The translations under genes and the position numbers were made by a program. The notes under the pieces were generated by a model. That model was not told the DNA's origin. It worked only from the letters and a program-made list of their open reading frames with translations, and made no database searches. Below, piece after piece: positions 1 to 7,922 of a stretch of DNA of 46,479 nt. Source of the DNA: Sphingomonadales bacterium. Its GTDB lineage: Bacteria; Pseudomonadota; Alphaproteobacteria; Sphingomonadales; Sphingomonadaceae. Every line of letters begins with the position of its first letter. The stretch's first letter is position 1. The stretch covers positions 1 to 46,479 of the forward strand of contig JAGWUH010000031.1 of the NCBI GenBank assembly GCA_028868535.1, read 5' to 3'.

Positions 1-911
1 ACGGCCGGCAGGGCGACGGTCGCCGCGGCGGTCGCCGCGACCGGGGCCACCGCGACCGGTGCCGCCGGCGCGACCGGGGCCGGCGCGTCGAGCAGCACCG
101 GCGGAATCGCGGCATTGTCGCCAATCGCGATCGGGCAGTCGTCGCCGACGAAGTCGAACACGTCGCGCACCTGGCCTTCGGTCACGTCGGCGGGCAGCGA
201 GAACGTCCAGCCGAGATAGCCCTGGCATGGGTCGATCTCGTCCAGCGGCGGGATCGCCCCGGTGTCGCACTGCTCGCAGCGCGCGCCCAGTTCGACCAGC
301 TCGCGCAGCATCAGCAGCGGCTCGCCGCCGTTGCGCATCGCCCCGGCGCGCGGCCGCAGGTGCACTTCCCAGCGCTTGGCCTCGGCGGCGGGCGCCGCTT
401 CGGTCAATCCGTCGAGCATCGCCGCCAGGTCGAAGTCGCTGGTCAGCTCATCCTCGTCGATGGTGCCGCTCACTTCCACCGCGGCGGGGGCCGCGGCAGC
501 CTGCGCCGGGGCCGGGGCCGGGGCGCTGCCGGCATTGGCGGCCTGCGCCGCGGTCAGGTCGGCCAGCAGCACGCTGTCATCGGGCGGCGCCGTGCCCTCG
601 CGTGCGGCGTTGACGTGGTCCGACAGGGTATCCAGCGCGATCAGCAGCAGGTCGATCAGCTGCGGCGTCAGCGGCACGAGGTTCTCGCGCACGTCGGAGA
701 GCAGCGTCTCGAAGATGTGGGTATAGGCCTGCAGCGCGCCGAAGCCGAACGCCCCGGCGCCGCCCTTGATCGAGTGCACCCCGCGGAACACCGCGTTGAT
801 CGTGTCGTCGTCCTGCGTGCCGGCGCGGCAGGCGGCCAGTCCCGCTTCGGCCGCGGCCAGCGATTCCTCGCACTCGACGAAAAAGATCGCCTGGATTTCC
901 TCGCTGGTCAT
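1..911 (-). CDS. cheA: Chemotaxis histidine kinase CheA, N-terminal part (runs off the window)
   Basis: CheA takes receptor signals at the chemoreceptor array and phosphorylates CheY and CheB. The visible 303 residues open with an Hpt domain. The phospho-accepting His is about residue 46 in the motif VHSIKGGAGAFGF, the classic CheA P1 signature. An Ala/Pro-rich linker follows, then a second folded segment around residues 150-270 that fits a CheY/CheB-binding P2-like or spacer region, then more Ala/Val-rich linker. The dimerisation, kinase and CheW-like domains lie beyond base 1. The ATG at 911 overlaps the stop of the STAS gene in an ATGA junction, so translation is probably coupled. The operon order (MCP, STAS protein, CheA) supports a chemotaxis role. 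Identity as CheA is firm from the Hpt motif and context; the kinase part cannot be seen. Confidence 0.9.
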   Translation of the reverse strand, partial: MTSEEIQAIFFVECEESLAAAEAGLAACRAGTQDDDTINAVFRGVHSIKGGAGAFGFGALQAYTHIFETLLSDVRENLVPLTPQLIDLLLIALDTLSDHVNAAREGTAPPDDSVLLADLTAAQAANAGSAPAPAPAQAAAAPAAVEVSGTIDEDELTSDFDLAAMLDGLTEAAPAAEAKRWEVHLRPRAGAMRNGGEPLLMLRELVELGARCEQCDTGAIPPLDEIDPCQGYLGWTFSLPADVTEGQVRDVFDFVGDDCPIAIGDNAAIPPVLLDAPAPVAPAAPVAVAPVAATAAATVALPA

Positions 912-1183
912 GCTGCCACCTGTTCAGGATTCGTGGTGTCGAAAAGGAGCGATTCGAGCCCGGTCAGCCGCGCCGCCTCGATCAGGGTGGCGCTTGGCGT
1001 GATCACCGCGCCGTCGGTGCAGCGCCGCACGGCGACGAGCAGCTGCAGCATCGCCTGGCCGATCTGGGTGGTCTGGCTGGCGTCGATGCGCAGCACGCCC
1101 GATCCCTGCGCCGATTGGAACTCGGGCAGCAGGGCCTCGGCGGCGGCCCGGTCACAGCGGGCGGGAAGCGTTATCGCGGTCAT
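908..1183 (-). CDS. Small STAS-domain protein of the chemotaxis operon
   Basis: This 91-residue protein has the size and pattern of a single STAS (anti-sigma antagonist-like) domain. Short strands are followed by the stretch VLRIDASQTTQIGQAMLQLL, where the Ser/Thr of DASQTTQIG sits where STAS proteins carry their phosphorylatable residue. Such proteins are found in some chemotaxis operons and are thought to tune signalling, but the partner here is unknown. I chose the ATG at 1183 because an AGGAAA ribosome-binding site lies about 10 bases upstream; a TTG at 1204 would add seven residues. The stop overlaps the cheA start by four bases, and 39 bases separate the gene from the MCP upstream. The STAS assignment rests on pattern and context. 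Confidence 0.7.
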   Translation of the reverse strand: MTAITLPARCDRAAAEALLPEFQSAQGSGVLRIDASQTTQIGQAMLQLLVAVRRCTDGAVITPSATLIEAARLTGLESLLFDTTNPEQVAA

Positions 1184-1222
1184 GGGGGATCGGTTTCCTG
1201 TCAAGCGAAGGGCGGGGCGGCG

Positions 1223-2644
1223 TCAGAAGTCGGACCAGTCGTCCCCGGCCACCTGCAGCGCGAGCGCGCCACTGGTGACGGGAGAAGGGGGGGGAACGGC
1301 GCGCGCATGGGCAGCGGGAACGGAGGCCGTGACGCGCGGTGCCGGCGCGACGGCGCGCGCCTGGCCTTGCGGCCCGGTGCGGAAGCGGGCGACCACGCCA
1401 TGCATCTCGCGCGCTTCCTCGGCGAGGCTGCGCGAGGCGGCGGTGGCCTGCTCGACCATCGCCGCGTTCTTCTGGGTGACGCGGTCCATCTCGACGACCG
1501 CGGTGTTGACGTGATCGAGGCTCTCGGCCTGGGTTTCCGCCGATTCGGCAATGCCGGTGATCAGGTCGGTGATCTCGCCGACGCGGCTGACGATGCGCGA
1601 CAGCAGGGTCCCGGTCTCGCCGACCAGCGTCACCCCCGATGCCACCTGCTCGGTGGAGGTGGTGATCAGCGCCTTGATGTCCTTGGCGGCATCGGCGGAA
1701 CGTTGCGCCAGCGCGCGCACCTCGTTGGCGACGACGGCGAAGCCCTTGCCGGCATCGCCGGCGCGCGCCGCTTCCACCCCGGCGTTCAGCGCCAGCAGGT
1801 TGGTCTGGAAGGCGATGCCGTCGATCACGCCGATGATCTGGTTGATTTCCTGCGCCGAACGCTCGATCCCGGCCATCGCCTCGACCGCGCGGGCCACCAC
1901 CGCGCCGCCCTCGGACGCCTCGCGGTGGGCATCGCCGATCGACCGCTTGACCTCGACCGCGCTTTTCGCGGTGTCCTTGACGCCTTCGGTCACACGGCTC
2001 ATCGCCGCGGCCGTTTCCTCGAGGCTGGCCGCCTGCTGCTCGTTGCGGCGCGACAGGTCGTCGGAGGCGGCGCGAATCTCGTCCGAGCCGCTGAGCACCG
2101 CGTCGGCGCTGGCGCGGACCGAGCCGATCGCGCCGGAAAGCGAGCCGACGGCGGCGTTGAAGTCCACCCGCAGCGCCTCGTAGGCGCCCGGGAGCGGCTG
2201 CTCGATGCGGCAGTCGAGCACGTTCTCCGAAAGCGCGCGCAGCGCCCGGCTCAGCGCGTCGACCACCTTGTGCTGGTCGGCACGGGCCTCGTCGTTCTCG
2301 ATCCTGTTGGCGCGGAACGTGGCCATGCACCGCGCCAGGCGGCCGACGCAGTCGGCCTGGTCGGTATGGGGAACCGGTCGCGCGGTATCGCCGGCGGCCA
2401 GCGCCTCGAAGCTCTCGACCATCGCCACGATCGGCCCGGCAATCCGGTCCGCCGCCAGCGACGCGACCGCGAAGGTCGCCAGCAGCGACAGCAGCGCGGT
2501 GCAGAGCGCCAGCCAGCCCGGCACGAATCCGGCCGCCAGCAGTGCGGTCGCGCCCAGCGAAACCAGCCCCAGCCCGGCCACCACGAAGCGCAGCACGCGG
2601 AATTTCGTGCGGATCGGCGCTTCCTTTTCGAACCACTCAAGCAT
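1223..2644 (-). CDS. Methyl-accepting chemotaxis protein without a periplasmic sensor domain
   Basis: This 473-residue chemoreceptor would sit in the array with CheA. Two membrane helices (about residues 15-60) are separated by only a few residues, so no periplasmic ligand domain exists. A HAMP region (about 60-115) follows, then a long methylation and signalling coiled coil. The MCP hairpin tip is clear: IAFQTNLLALNAGVEAARAG followed by GFAVVANEVRALAQRSADAA. The C-terminus ends GDDWSDF after a flexible Pro/Ala tail. This fits the xWxxF pentapeptide that tethers CheR or CheB in other receptors. I chose the ATG at 2644 because AGGACGAGAG lies just upstream; in-frame codons further upstream give a low-complexity extension without receptor features. 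The gene heads the minus-strand operon with the STAS protein and cheA. Confidence 0.9.
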   Translation of the reverse strand: MLEWFEKEAPIRTKFRVLRFVVAGLGLVSLGATALLAAGFVPGWLALCTALLSLLATFAVASLAADRIAGPIVAMVESFEALAAGDTARPVPHTDQADCVGRLARCMATFRANRIENDEARADQHKVVDALSRALRALSENVLDCRIEQPLPGAYEALRVDFNAAVGSLSGAIGSVRASADAVLSGSDEIRAASDDLSRRNEQQAASLEETAAAMSRVTEGVKDTAKSAVEVKRSIGDAHREASEGGAVVARAVEAMAGIERSAQEINQIIGVIDGIAFQTNLLALNAGVEAARAGDAGKGFAVVANEVRALAQRSADAAKDIKALITTSTEQVASGVTLVGETGTLLSRIVSRVGEITDLITGIAESAETQAESLDHVNTAVVEMDRVTQKNAAMVEQATAASRSLAEEAREMHGVVARFRTGPQGQARAVAPAPRVTASVPAAHARAVPPPSPVTSGALALQVAGDDWSDF

Positions 2645-3005
2645 CGACTCTCGTCCTGTGACGGTCGGGCCTTGCCGGGGCCCGGGTTGGCATCGTGGTA
2701 GACCGGGCATGGCAAACCCGGTCCTTACCGCCGGCTCCGCAATTGTCCGGAGGCGGCACTGCTTCATGGTTTCCGCCGCGCCGCCGTCGCTTCGGACGCC
2801 GGCGAGGGGCACCGGAATGCGACCCATCGCCGATCCGGGACGACAGGGTGTAAACAAGCGCCGCAAACGTTTGGAAACCGTCGGATTACGTCCCTCTACC
2901 TAGCGGCGGTGAGGCAAATGTTTTGGTTTACGTGGTTAGATCGGGGCTGAGCCGAAAACGGGCCGCAAGCCTGCAATCGCAGTTATTCGCGAGAGTTAAT
3001 CGATC
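2645..3005. other. Divergent intergenic region between the MCP and the cheB-like gene
   Basis: This 361-base stretch separates the minus-strand chemotaxis operon from the plus-strand cheB-like gene, so promoters for both should lie here. GCCGAAAA at 2951-2958 resembles the -10 element of a sigma-28 promoter facing cheB, but the expected -35 partner is poor. No sigma-54 site with the correct GG-N10-GC spacing was found. Base composition drops in the last 130 bases, consistent with promoter DNA. No convincing gene is present. Confidence 0.5.
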
Positions 3006-4046
3006 ATGCACGAAGCAAGAGTCCTGGTAGTCGACGATTCCGCCGCGATGCGCGCCCTGTTCTCGGACGTGCTCGAACAGTCGCGCAACGTCGTGGTCGT
3101 CGGAACCGCCGCGAACGCCGACGAGGCGCGCGACCAGATCGCCGAGCTCAAGCCCAACGTCATCACCCTCGACGTCGAGATGCCGGGGATGAGCGGGATC
3201 GATTTCCTGAAGGAGATCATGGAAACCCAGCCGATGCCGGTGGTCATGCTGTCGTCGCTGACCCAGGCCGGCACCGAGACCTCGCTGCGCGCTTACGAGC
3301 TCGGCGCGGTCGAATGCTTCCCGAAGCCGCTGAAGGCGACGCCGGAGCAGTTCACCAAGACGGTCGGGAAGCTCGGCAAGATCGTGCTCGCCGCCGCCAA
3401 CTCGAACGTCAAGGACCGCAAGGCCACCAACGTCCACCGCGAGGTCAAGGCCGCGACGGAAGCCCACTTCACGTGGAACGGCCACATCGCCGCATTCGGC
3501 GCGTCGATGGGCGGCATCGATGCGCTCACCTCGCTGCTGGCCGGCTGGCCGGCGGACTGCATGCCCACCGTCATCACCCTCCAGGCCGAGCCGGCGCTGG
3601 TGGAAACCTTCGTCAACCACCTCGACGGCATGCTCAAGTGCTCGGTGCGCTATGCCAAGGATGGCGCCCAGCTCGTCCCCGGCGTGATCCACATCGCCGC
3701 CGATCCCGAGCAGCATGTCGTCTATGAACCCGGCCAGCCGGGCAAGCTGCGGCTGGTCGCGCGCGACCCGGTCGACGGCGCCCGCCCCTCGGCCACGCTG
3801 CTGTTCGGTACGATCGCCCGTGCGGGCACGCCCGCGGTCGGCGCGGTGCTGACCGGCATGGGCGCCGATGGCGCCAAGGGCCTGAAGATGATGCGCGACG
3901 CCGGTTGCCGCACGTTCGTCGAGGACCCCGCCTCGGCCACCGTCGGCGAAGCCCCGGCGGCGGCGCAGGCGCTGGGCGGTGCGGAAAAGGTGCTGCCGCT
4001 GGCGGACCTGGGCGCCGCCGTCATCGCCGCCTGCAACCAGGCCTGA
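3006..4046 (+). CDS. cheB: CheB-like response regulator with a degenerate methylesterase site
   Basis: CheB normally removes methyl groups from receptors to reset signalling. The 346 residues show an intact receiver: acidic pair D10/D11, phospho-acceptor D56 in LDVEMPG, and the conserved Lys in CFPKPLK. A linker leads to a C-terminal CheB domain. Of the catalytic triad, Ser is present (S167 in GASMGG) and Asp is present (D288 in TGMGADGA). The His, expected 26 residues after Ser as in QHMPP of enteric CheB, is Gln193 in TLQAEP. The usual GMP motif near the end is GEA. The spacing matches enteric CheB (164/190/286) almost exactly, so the substitution is not an alignment slip. The fold is CheB, but methylesterase activity is doubtful. 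The gene stands alone on the plus strand, divergent from the MCP operon. Confidence 0.85.
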   Translation: MHEARVLVVDDSAAMRALFSDVLEQSRNVVVVGTAANADEARDQIAELKPNVITLDVEMPGMSGIDFLKEIMETQPMPVVMLSSLTQAGTETSLRAYELGAVECFPKPLKATPEQFTKTVGKLGKIVLAAANSNVKDRKATNVHREVKAATEAHFTWNGHIAAFGASMGGIDALTSLLAGWPADCMPTVITLQAEPALVETFVNHLDGMLKCSVRYAKDGAQLVPGVIHIAADPEQHVVYEPGQPGKLRLVARDPVDGARPSATLLFGTIARAGTPAVGAVLTGMGADGAKGLKMMRDAGCRTFVEDPASATVGEAPAAAQALGGAEKVLPLADLGAAVIAACNQA

Positions 4047-4100
4047 TACCGCGCCCACCCCTGCTGGGATGCATTCGCGGGCTTGCGACCCGTCGGGCTC

Positions 4101-4703
4101 CTATTCGACCAGCGATGCCTCGATGGCGATGCGGATCGCGTCCGACGTGTGCTGCGCGCCCATCTTGGTCAGCATGTTGGCGCGGTGGATCTCGACCGTG
4201 CGCGGGCTGATCGCCAGCTTGTCCGCGATCAGCCGGTTAGACAGGCCCCCGGCCACGCCCGCCAGCACCTCGCGCTCGCGCCGGGTCAGCCGGTCGACGC
4301 GGCTTCGCGCCATCGCCTCGCGCAGCTTGACCGAGCCGAGCGTTTCCGCCTTCTGTTCGGCATCGGTGACGACGCGGATGATCTCGTCGCGCTCGAACGG
4401 CCAGGCGATGTAGTCGATCGCGCCGTCCAGAACCGATTGCACGACCATGCGCGGCGACGGGTCCTCGGCAAAGCCGATCACCGGCAGCCATTGCCCGGCC
4501 GTGCCCATGTGTGCCAGCAACGCGGCCACCGTGGTGCCGTCGTCATGCACCAGCAGCAGGCCCTTGCTCGGCCAGCGGGCCATGATTTCGGCGGGGTTCT
4601 CGAACGGCTCTACGTGGATCGGGCTGCCCGCCAGGCAATGCGAGATCGCCGCCCGGCGCCGAACGTCCTCATCGATCAGAAACAAGCTGATGGCAGCGTC
4701 CAT
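4101..4703 (-). CDS. Orphan response regulator, FixJ/LuxR type, with an atypical receiver
   Basis: A 200-residue protein with a receiver-like N-terminus (about 1-120) and a LuxR-type helix-turn-helix (about 135-195; LTRREREVLAGVAGGLSNRL and ISPRTVEIHRANMLTKM). The DNA-binding half is well conserved and should act as a transcription factor. The receiver is unusual. The acidic patch DED is present at 11-13. The acceptor strand reads LLLVHDDG (H53, D54, D55) with no following MPG turn. The invariant Lys before the conserved Pro-Phe is Trp (W100 in YIAWPFE). Phosphorylation may therefore be altered or absent. No sensor kinase is adjacent. It lies convergent with cheB and downstream of fliS on the same strand, with 156 bases between. 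A flagellar or chemotaxis role is inferred only from position. Confidence 0.85.
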   Translation of the reverse strand: MDAAISLFLIDEDVRRRAAISHCLAGSPIHVEPFENPAEIMARWPSKGLLLVHDDGTTVAALLAHMGTAGQWLPVIGFAEDPSPRMVVQSVLDGAIDYIAWPFERDEIIRVVTDAEQKAETLGSVKLREAMARSRVDRLTRREREVLAGVAGGLSNRLIADKLAISPRTVEIHRANMLTKMGAQHTSDAIRIAIEASLVE

Positions 4704-4859
4704 GATTGTTCCCCCCGCACCGCTAACCCCTGTTAACGGTAAATGCGTAGCACGCGCCGCGGCGGGGGCAGCATGGAACTGACTCCAATCTGACAGTCCT
4801 AATCCTCCGAATCCGAACGATCCGTCGGAAAAGCTCCGATTCGGGACGGTCGGCGGGCC

Positions 4860-5240
4860 TCAGTTGGCGCGCGTCGGGGTCAGCGCGCGGCTGATGTCAA
4901 TGAAATCGCCGCGAATGCGCTCGAGCGTATCGGCGTCGAACGCCAGCACGCTGTCGAGCACCGACTTGCGCGCCGAAGTATAGAGATGGCGCAGCGCGTC
5001 GGCGACGCCGCCTTCGCCGGTGACGCCGAAGTGCAGTGCGGTCAGCGCCGAGACGGCGCGGGTCAGGGCCTCGCTCTTCATGCGGTTGTCGCCCTTGTCG
5101 TGCGCGAACCGCGCGCTGCCGAGCGCGGAGATGAGCTGCTCGTAGCACAGCGCCAACAGTTGCTGCGGGTCCGCGCCCTGGACGCGCGCGTCCAGTTCGA
5201 CGCGGCGGTAGACGGCTTGGGGGTTGCGTTCGGCCAGCAT
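4860..5240 (-). CDS. fliS: Flagellin export chaperone FliS
   Basis: FliS binds the C-terminal disordered part of flagellin in the cytoplasm and delivers it to the export gate component FlhA. The 126 residues fit the family size. The N-terminal stretch with AVYRRVELDARVQGADPQQL and LLALCYEQLISAL resembles the conserved YxxxxV...P.qLi.mLYdg pattern, followed by helical segments typical of the four-helix bundle. The ATG at 5240 has GAGGAAGAG upstream; a longer reading from 5279 would overlap fliD. Thirteen bases separate it from the fliD stop, the usual fliD-fliS pairing. It is the last flagellar gene of the long minus-strand operon. Confidence 0.88.
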   Translation of the reverse strand: MLAERNPQAVYRRVELDARVQGADPQQLLALCYEQLISALGSARFAHDKGDNRMKSEALTRAVSALTALHFGVTGEGGVADALRHLYTSARKSVLDSVLAFDADTLERIRGDFIDISRALTPTRAN

Positions 5241-5253
5241 CGAAGGCTCTTCC

Positions 5254-6732
5254 TCAGTTCGTCTTGTTCCAGGCGGCAACCTGCGCCTGCAGTTGGGTCA
5301 GCGTTGCCTTCGATCCGGCGACGTTGCTGTTGGCGCGGGCGAAGCGATCGACCAGCTGCGAGCGGAACTTGTCCTGCTGCGCCACCAGCTTGGTGCGCTG
5401 GTCGGCGAGCGAGGTCTTCAGCTTGGTGTACTTGGTCACCGCGCTGCCCAGCCCGCCGGGATCGGAGGACGAGGTGATCGTGCGCGTCAGGCCGTCGAAC
5501 GTGCCGTAGACACCGTAGAGGCCGTTGGTGAACATCGCCGCCACCGCGGCCGGCTTCGAGGTCAGCACGCTGCTCAGCTTGTTGGTGTCGAGCGTGAAGT
5601 TGCCCGACTTGTCGATCGACAGGCCTAGGTCGGACAGCGTCCTGGGATCGCCGGCGGCCGCGTTCGGCATGATCGTCATGCTGGTCAGCTGGTTCAGGCT
5701 GCGCTTGGCCGCGCGCGTCGCCGGGTCGGCGTAAAGCCCGCCGTTGGCGACGTCGAGGTCGCTGTTCAGCTCGGTGACGATCTGGTTCAGGGCCGAGGTC
5801 AGGTCGCTCATCGCGCCCGAAATCGCGCTGGTCGGGTCGCTGTAGCTGATCGTCGTCGGCGACCCGGCATTGGTCGCGGTCAGCTTCAGGCTGAGCCCCG
5901 GGGCGACGTTGTCGACGGTGTTGGACGGGGAGGTGCGGGCGATGCCGTCGAGCTTGAACGCGGCGTCCTTGGCGGTCGCCGCCAACCGCGTCGCCGATCC
6001 GGTCACCGGTTCCCACGCCAGTGCCGAAAGGCCCGGGTTGTTGGGGTCCTCGGTCGCGCTGAGGGTGAAGCCCTGGGTCGCGCCCTGCTTGCCCTTCAGC
6101 ACCAGGTGCGCGCCGTCGGCGGCGGTGGCGACATAGGCCGTCACCCCGGCGCCGGCGCCGTTGATCGCGGTGGCGACGTCGTCCAGCGTCGCGCCGGGGG
6201 CGATCGTCACGTCGACGGGGGCGTGGGTGGCGTCCTCGGTGAAGCTGCCGCCGGCGACCGTGCCGAAGTGCAGCGTCAGCGTGCCCGCGCCGGGGACGCT
6301 GCTCGAGGCGGCGAACGCCGGCGAGTTGAGCACCTGCGGCGACGCCAGGCTGGTCACCTCGAGGCTGTAGGTGCCGCTGCCGCCGGCCGAGCCGAGCGGC
6401 AGGCTGGCGGTGGCGACGGCGCTGTTGGCGACGGTCGGGCTGGCGGCGAGGTCACCGGCGCGCACCCGCGTGCCCAGCGATGTCGCCAGCGCCAGCAGGT
6501 CGCTCTTGAGCTGCGAGGCCTGCGAAATCTCGGTGTCGACCTTGGTCGCCTGCTTGTCGATGTTGGCGAGCTTGCCGGCGTACTGCGCCTCCGCCAGCGA
6601 TCCCGCCAGCGCGGTCATGTCGATGCCGGTGCCGCCGCCGAGCGCGGTGGCCAGCGCCGATCCGATCGAGGCGGAGTCGGTCTTCGGCGTGGTCGTCGTG
6701 GTCGACGTGGTCGAGGAGACGGAAGTGGCCAT
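5254..6732 (-). CDS. fliD: Flagellar filament cap protein FliD
   Basis: FliD is the distal cap under which flagellin subunits fold. The 492 residues have the expected layout. The N-terminus is Ser/Thr-rich, followed by GGGTGIDMTALAGSLAEAQY, matching the conserved G.GiDt..lv..l..ae region. A central Ala/Gly/Thr-rich variable region carries Ig-like folds. A C-terminal helical domain has FDGLTRTIT, many Lys/Gln heptads and RFARANSNVAGSKATLTQL. The N-terminal Thr-rich stretch is low complexity. The gene lies 46 bases downstream of flhB and 13 bases upstream of fliS. An AAGGAC element precedes the start, but its spacing to ATG is long, so translation may be modest. No sigma-54 or sigma-28 element with proper spacing was found in the short gap, so it is probably read from the operon. 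Confidence 0.93.
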   Translation of the reverse strand: MATSVSSTTSTTTTTPKTDSASIGSALATALGGGTGIDMTALAGSLAEAQYAGKLANIDKQATKVDTEISQASQLKSDLLALATSLGTRVRAGDLAASPTVANSAVATASLPLGSAGGSGTYSLEVTSLASPQVLNSPAFAASSSVPGAGTLTLHFGTVAGGSFTEDATHAPVDVTIAPGATLDDVATAINGAGAGVTAYVATAADGAHLVLKGKQGATQGFTLSATEDPNNPGLSALAWEPVTGSATRLAATAKDAAFKLDGIARTSPSNTVDNVAPGLSLKLTATNAGSPTTISYSDPTSAISGAMSDLTSALNQIVTELNSDLDVANGGLYADPATRAAKRSLNQLTSMTIMPNAAAGDPRTLSDLGLSIDKSGNFTLDTNKLSSVLTSKPAAVAAMFTNGLYGVYGTFDGLTRTITSSSDPGGLGSAVTKYTKLKTSLADQRTKLVAQQDKFRSQLVDRFARANSNVAGSKATLTQLQAQVAAWNKTN

Positions 6733-6778
6733 GACAGTCAGAACGGTCCTTTCCGGCCGTGCTTAAGGGTGGCGCGCC

Positions 6779-7921
6779 TCATTTCGTCGCTTCCGGGTCG
6801 AGCCGGCCGTCGGCGTCGAAGCGCAGCGCCACCGGCACCTCGATCGCGGGCAGCGGCCGGTTCTCGCCGCGCTTCAGCGAGAACACGAACGCCAGCACCC
6901 CGGCGATCGCCTGGTACAGCTCCTCGCGGATCATCTGCCGCTCGCGCGTGGTGTAGTAGACCGAGCGCGCCAGGGCCGGCATCTCGATGCACGGCACGCC
7001 GTATTCGGCGGCCAGCTCGCGCATCGCCAGCGCCTTCTCGCCCTTGCCCTTGGCCAGCACCACGGGCGCCGGCGCCAGGTCGGCGTCATAGGTCATCGCC
7101 ACCGAGAAGTGCGTCGGGTTGGTGATCACGAACTGCGCCTTGCGTATCGCCCCGGCCACCGCGGACATCGCCACCTGACGCTGCCGCTGGCGTATCGCCT
7201 GCTTGTTCTCGGGCGAGCCCTCGCTTTCCTTGTTCTCGTCCTTGACTTCCTGCAGGCTCATCCGCAGGCGCCGCTGCCGCCGCCACCACTGGATCGGGAA
7301 ATCGACCAGCGCGATCGTCGCGAGGCCGACGGACAGCATCAGGAACAGCGAGGTCAGCGCCTCCCAGCCGAAGGAAAGCTGGCCGGACAGGCTCTCCCCG
7401 GTCAGCGCCGCCATCCGCTCGACGCGGCCCTTGCTCCAGCCATAGGCGATCGCGCCGAGCAGACCGACCTTGAGCAGTCCCTTGCCCGCCTCGATCCAGC
7501 CCTGCGGCCCGAACATGCGGGCAAGGCCGTTCATCGGGTTGATCTTGCTGGCCTTGAACGTCATGTTCGCCGCGACGAACCGCCCCTGCGACGAGAACGT
7601 CAGCTGCGACACCAGCGTCGCCGCCGCCACCGCCGCGCCCAGCACCAGGATCGGCGGCAGCACCACCAGCCCCAGCGCCAGCAGCGTCCGCCCCGGCGCG
7701 AAATCGTCGAGCGCCGCGCGGTCCCACACCAGCCCGGAGCGCATCGCCCCGCCCAGCGCGTTCAGCAGCCACGGCCCGCCGAAGCGCAGGAACGCCGCCC
7801 CCACCAGCATTGCCGCGGCATTGCCGAGGTCCTTGGAGCGCAGGACGTCGCCCTTCTCCGCGGCATCGCGCAGCCGCTTCGGGGTTGGCGCAAGTGTCTT
7901 CTCGCCGGCGCTCTCGGCCAT
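6779..7921 (-). CDS. flhB: Flagellar export gate protein FlhB
   Basis: FlhB is the inner-membrane switch that changes export from rod/hook to filament substrates. The 380 residues have four hydrophobic segments (about 35-220), then a cytoplasmic domain. The self-cleavage motif NPTH is intact at 268-271 (bases 7109-7120). The N-terminus (EKTLAPTPKRLRDAAEKGDV) is the conserved FlhB/YscU start. The C-terminal tail after PxI(E)MPxLAR-like residues is normal for FlhB. The gene starts one base after the fliR stop, in the order fliP-fliQ-fliR-flhB. The length and intact cleavage site point to a functional gene. Confidence 0.96.
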   Translation of the reverse strand: MAESAGEKTLAPTPKRLRDAAEKGDVLRSKDLGNAAAMLVGAAFLRFGGPWLLNALGGAMRSGLVWDRAALDDFAPGRTLLALGLVVLPPILVLGAAVAAATLVSQLTFSSQGRFVAANMTFKASKINPMNGLARMFGPQGWIEAGKGLLKVGLLGAIAYGWSKGRVERMAALTGESLSGQLSFGWEALTSLFLMLSVGLATIALVDFPIQWWRRQRRLRMSLQEVKDENKESEGSPENKQAIRQRQRQVAMSAVAGAIRKAQFVITNPTHFSVAMTYDADLAPAPVVLAKGKGEKALAMRELAAEYGVPCIEMPALARSVYYTTRERQMIREELYQAIAGVLAFVFSLKRGENRPLPAIEVPVALRFDADGRLDPEATK

Positions 7922-7922
7922 C

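Noticed and set aside
2932..2958. Sigma-28 promoter for cheB
   Set aside because: The -10-like GCCGAAAA is good but no -35 partner exists at 11-12 bases spacing.
4715..4737. CtrA-like TTAA pair upstream of the response regulator
   Set aside because: The TTAA and TTAG elements are six rather than seven bases apart and one is imperfect.
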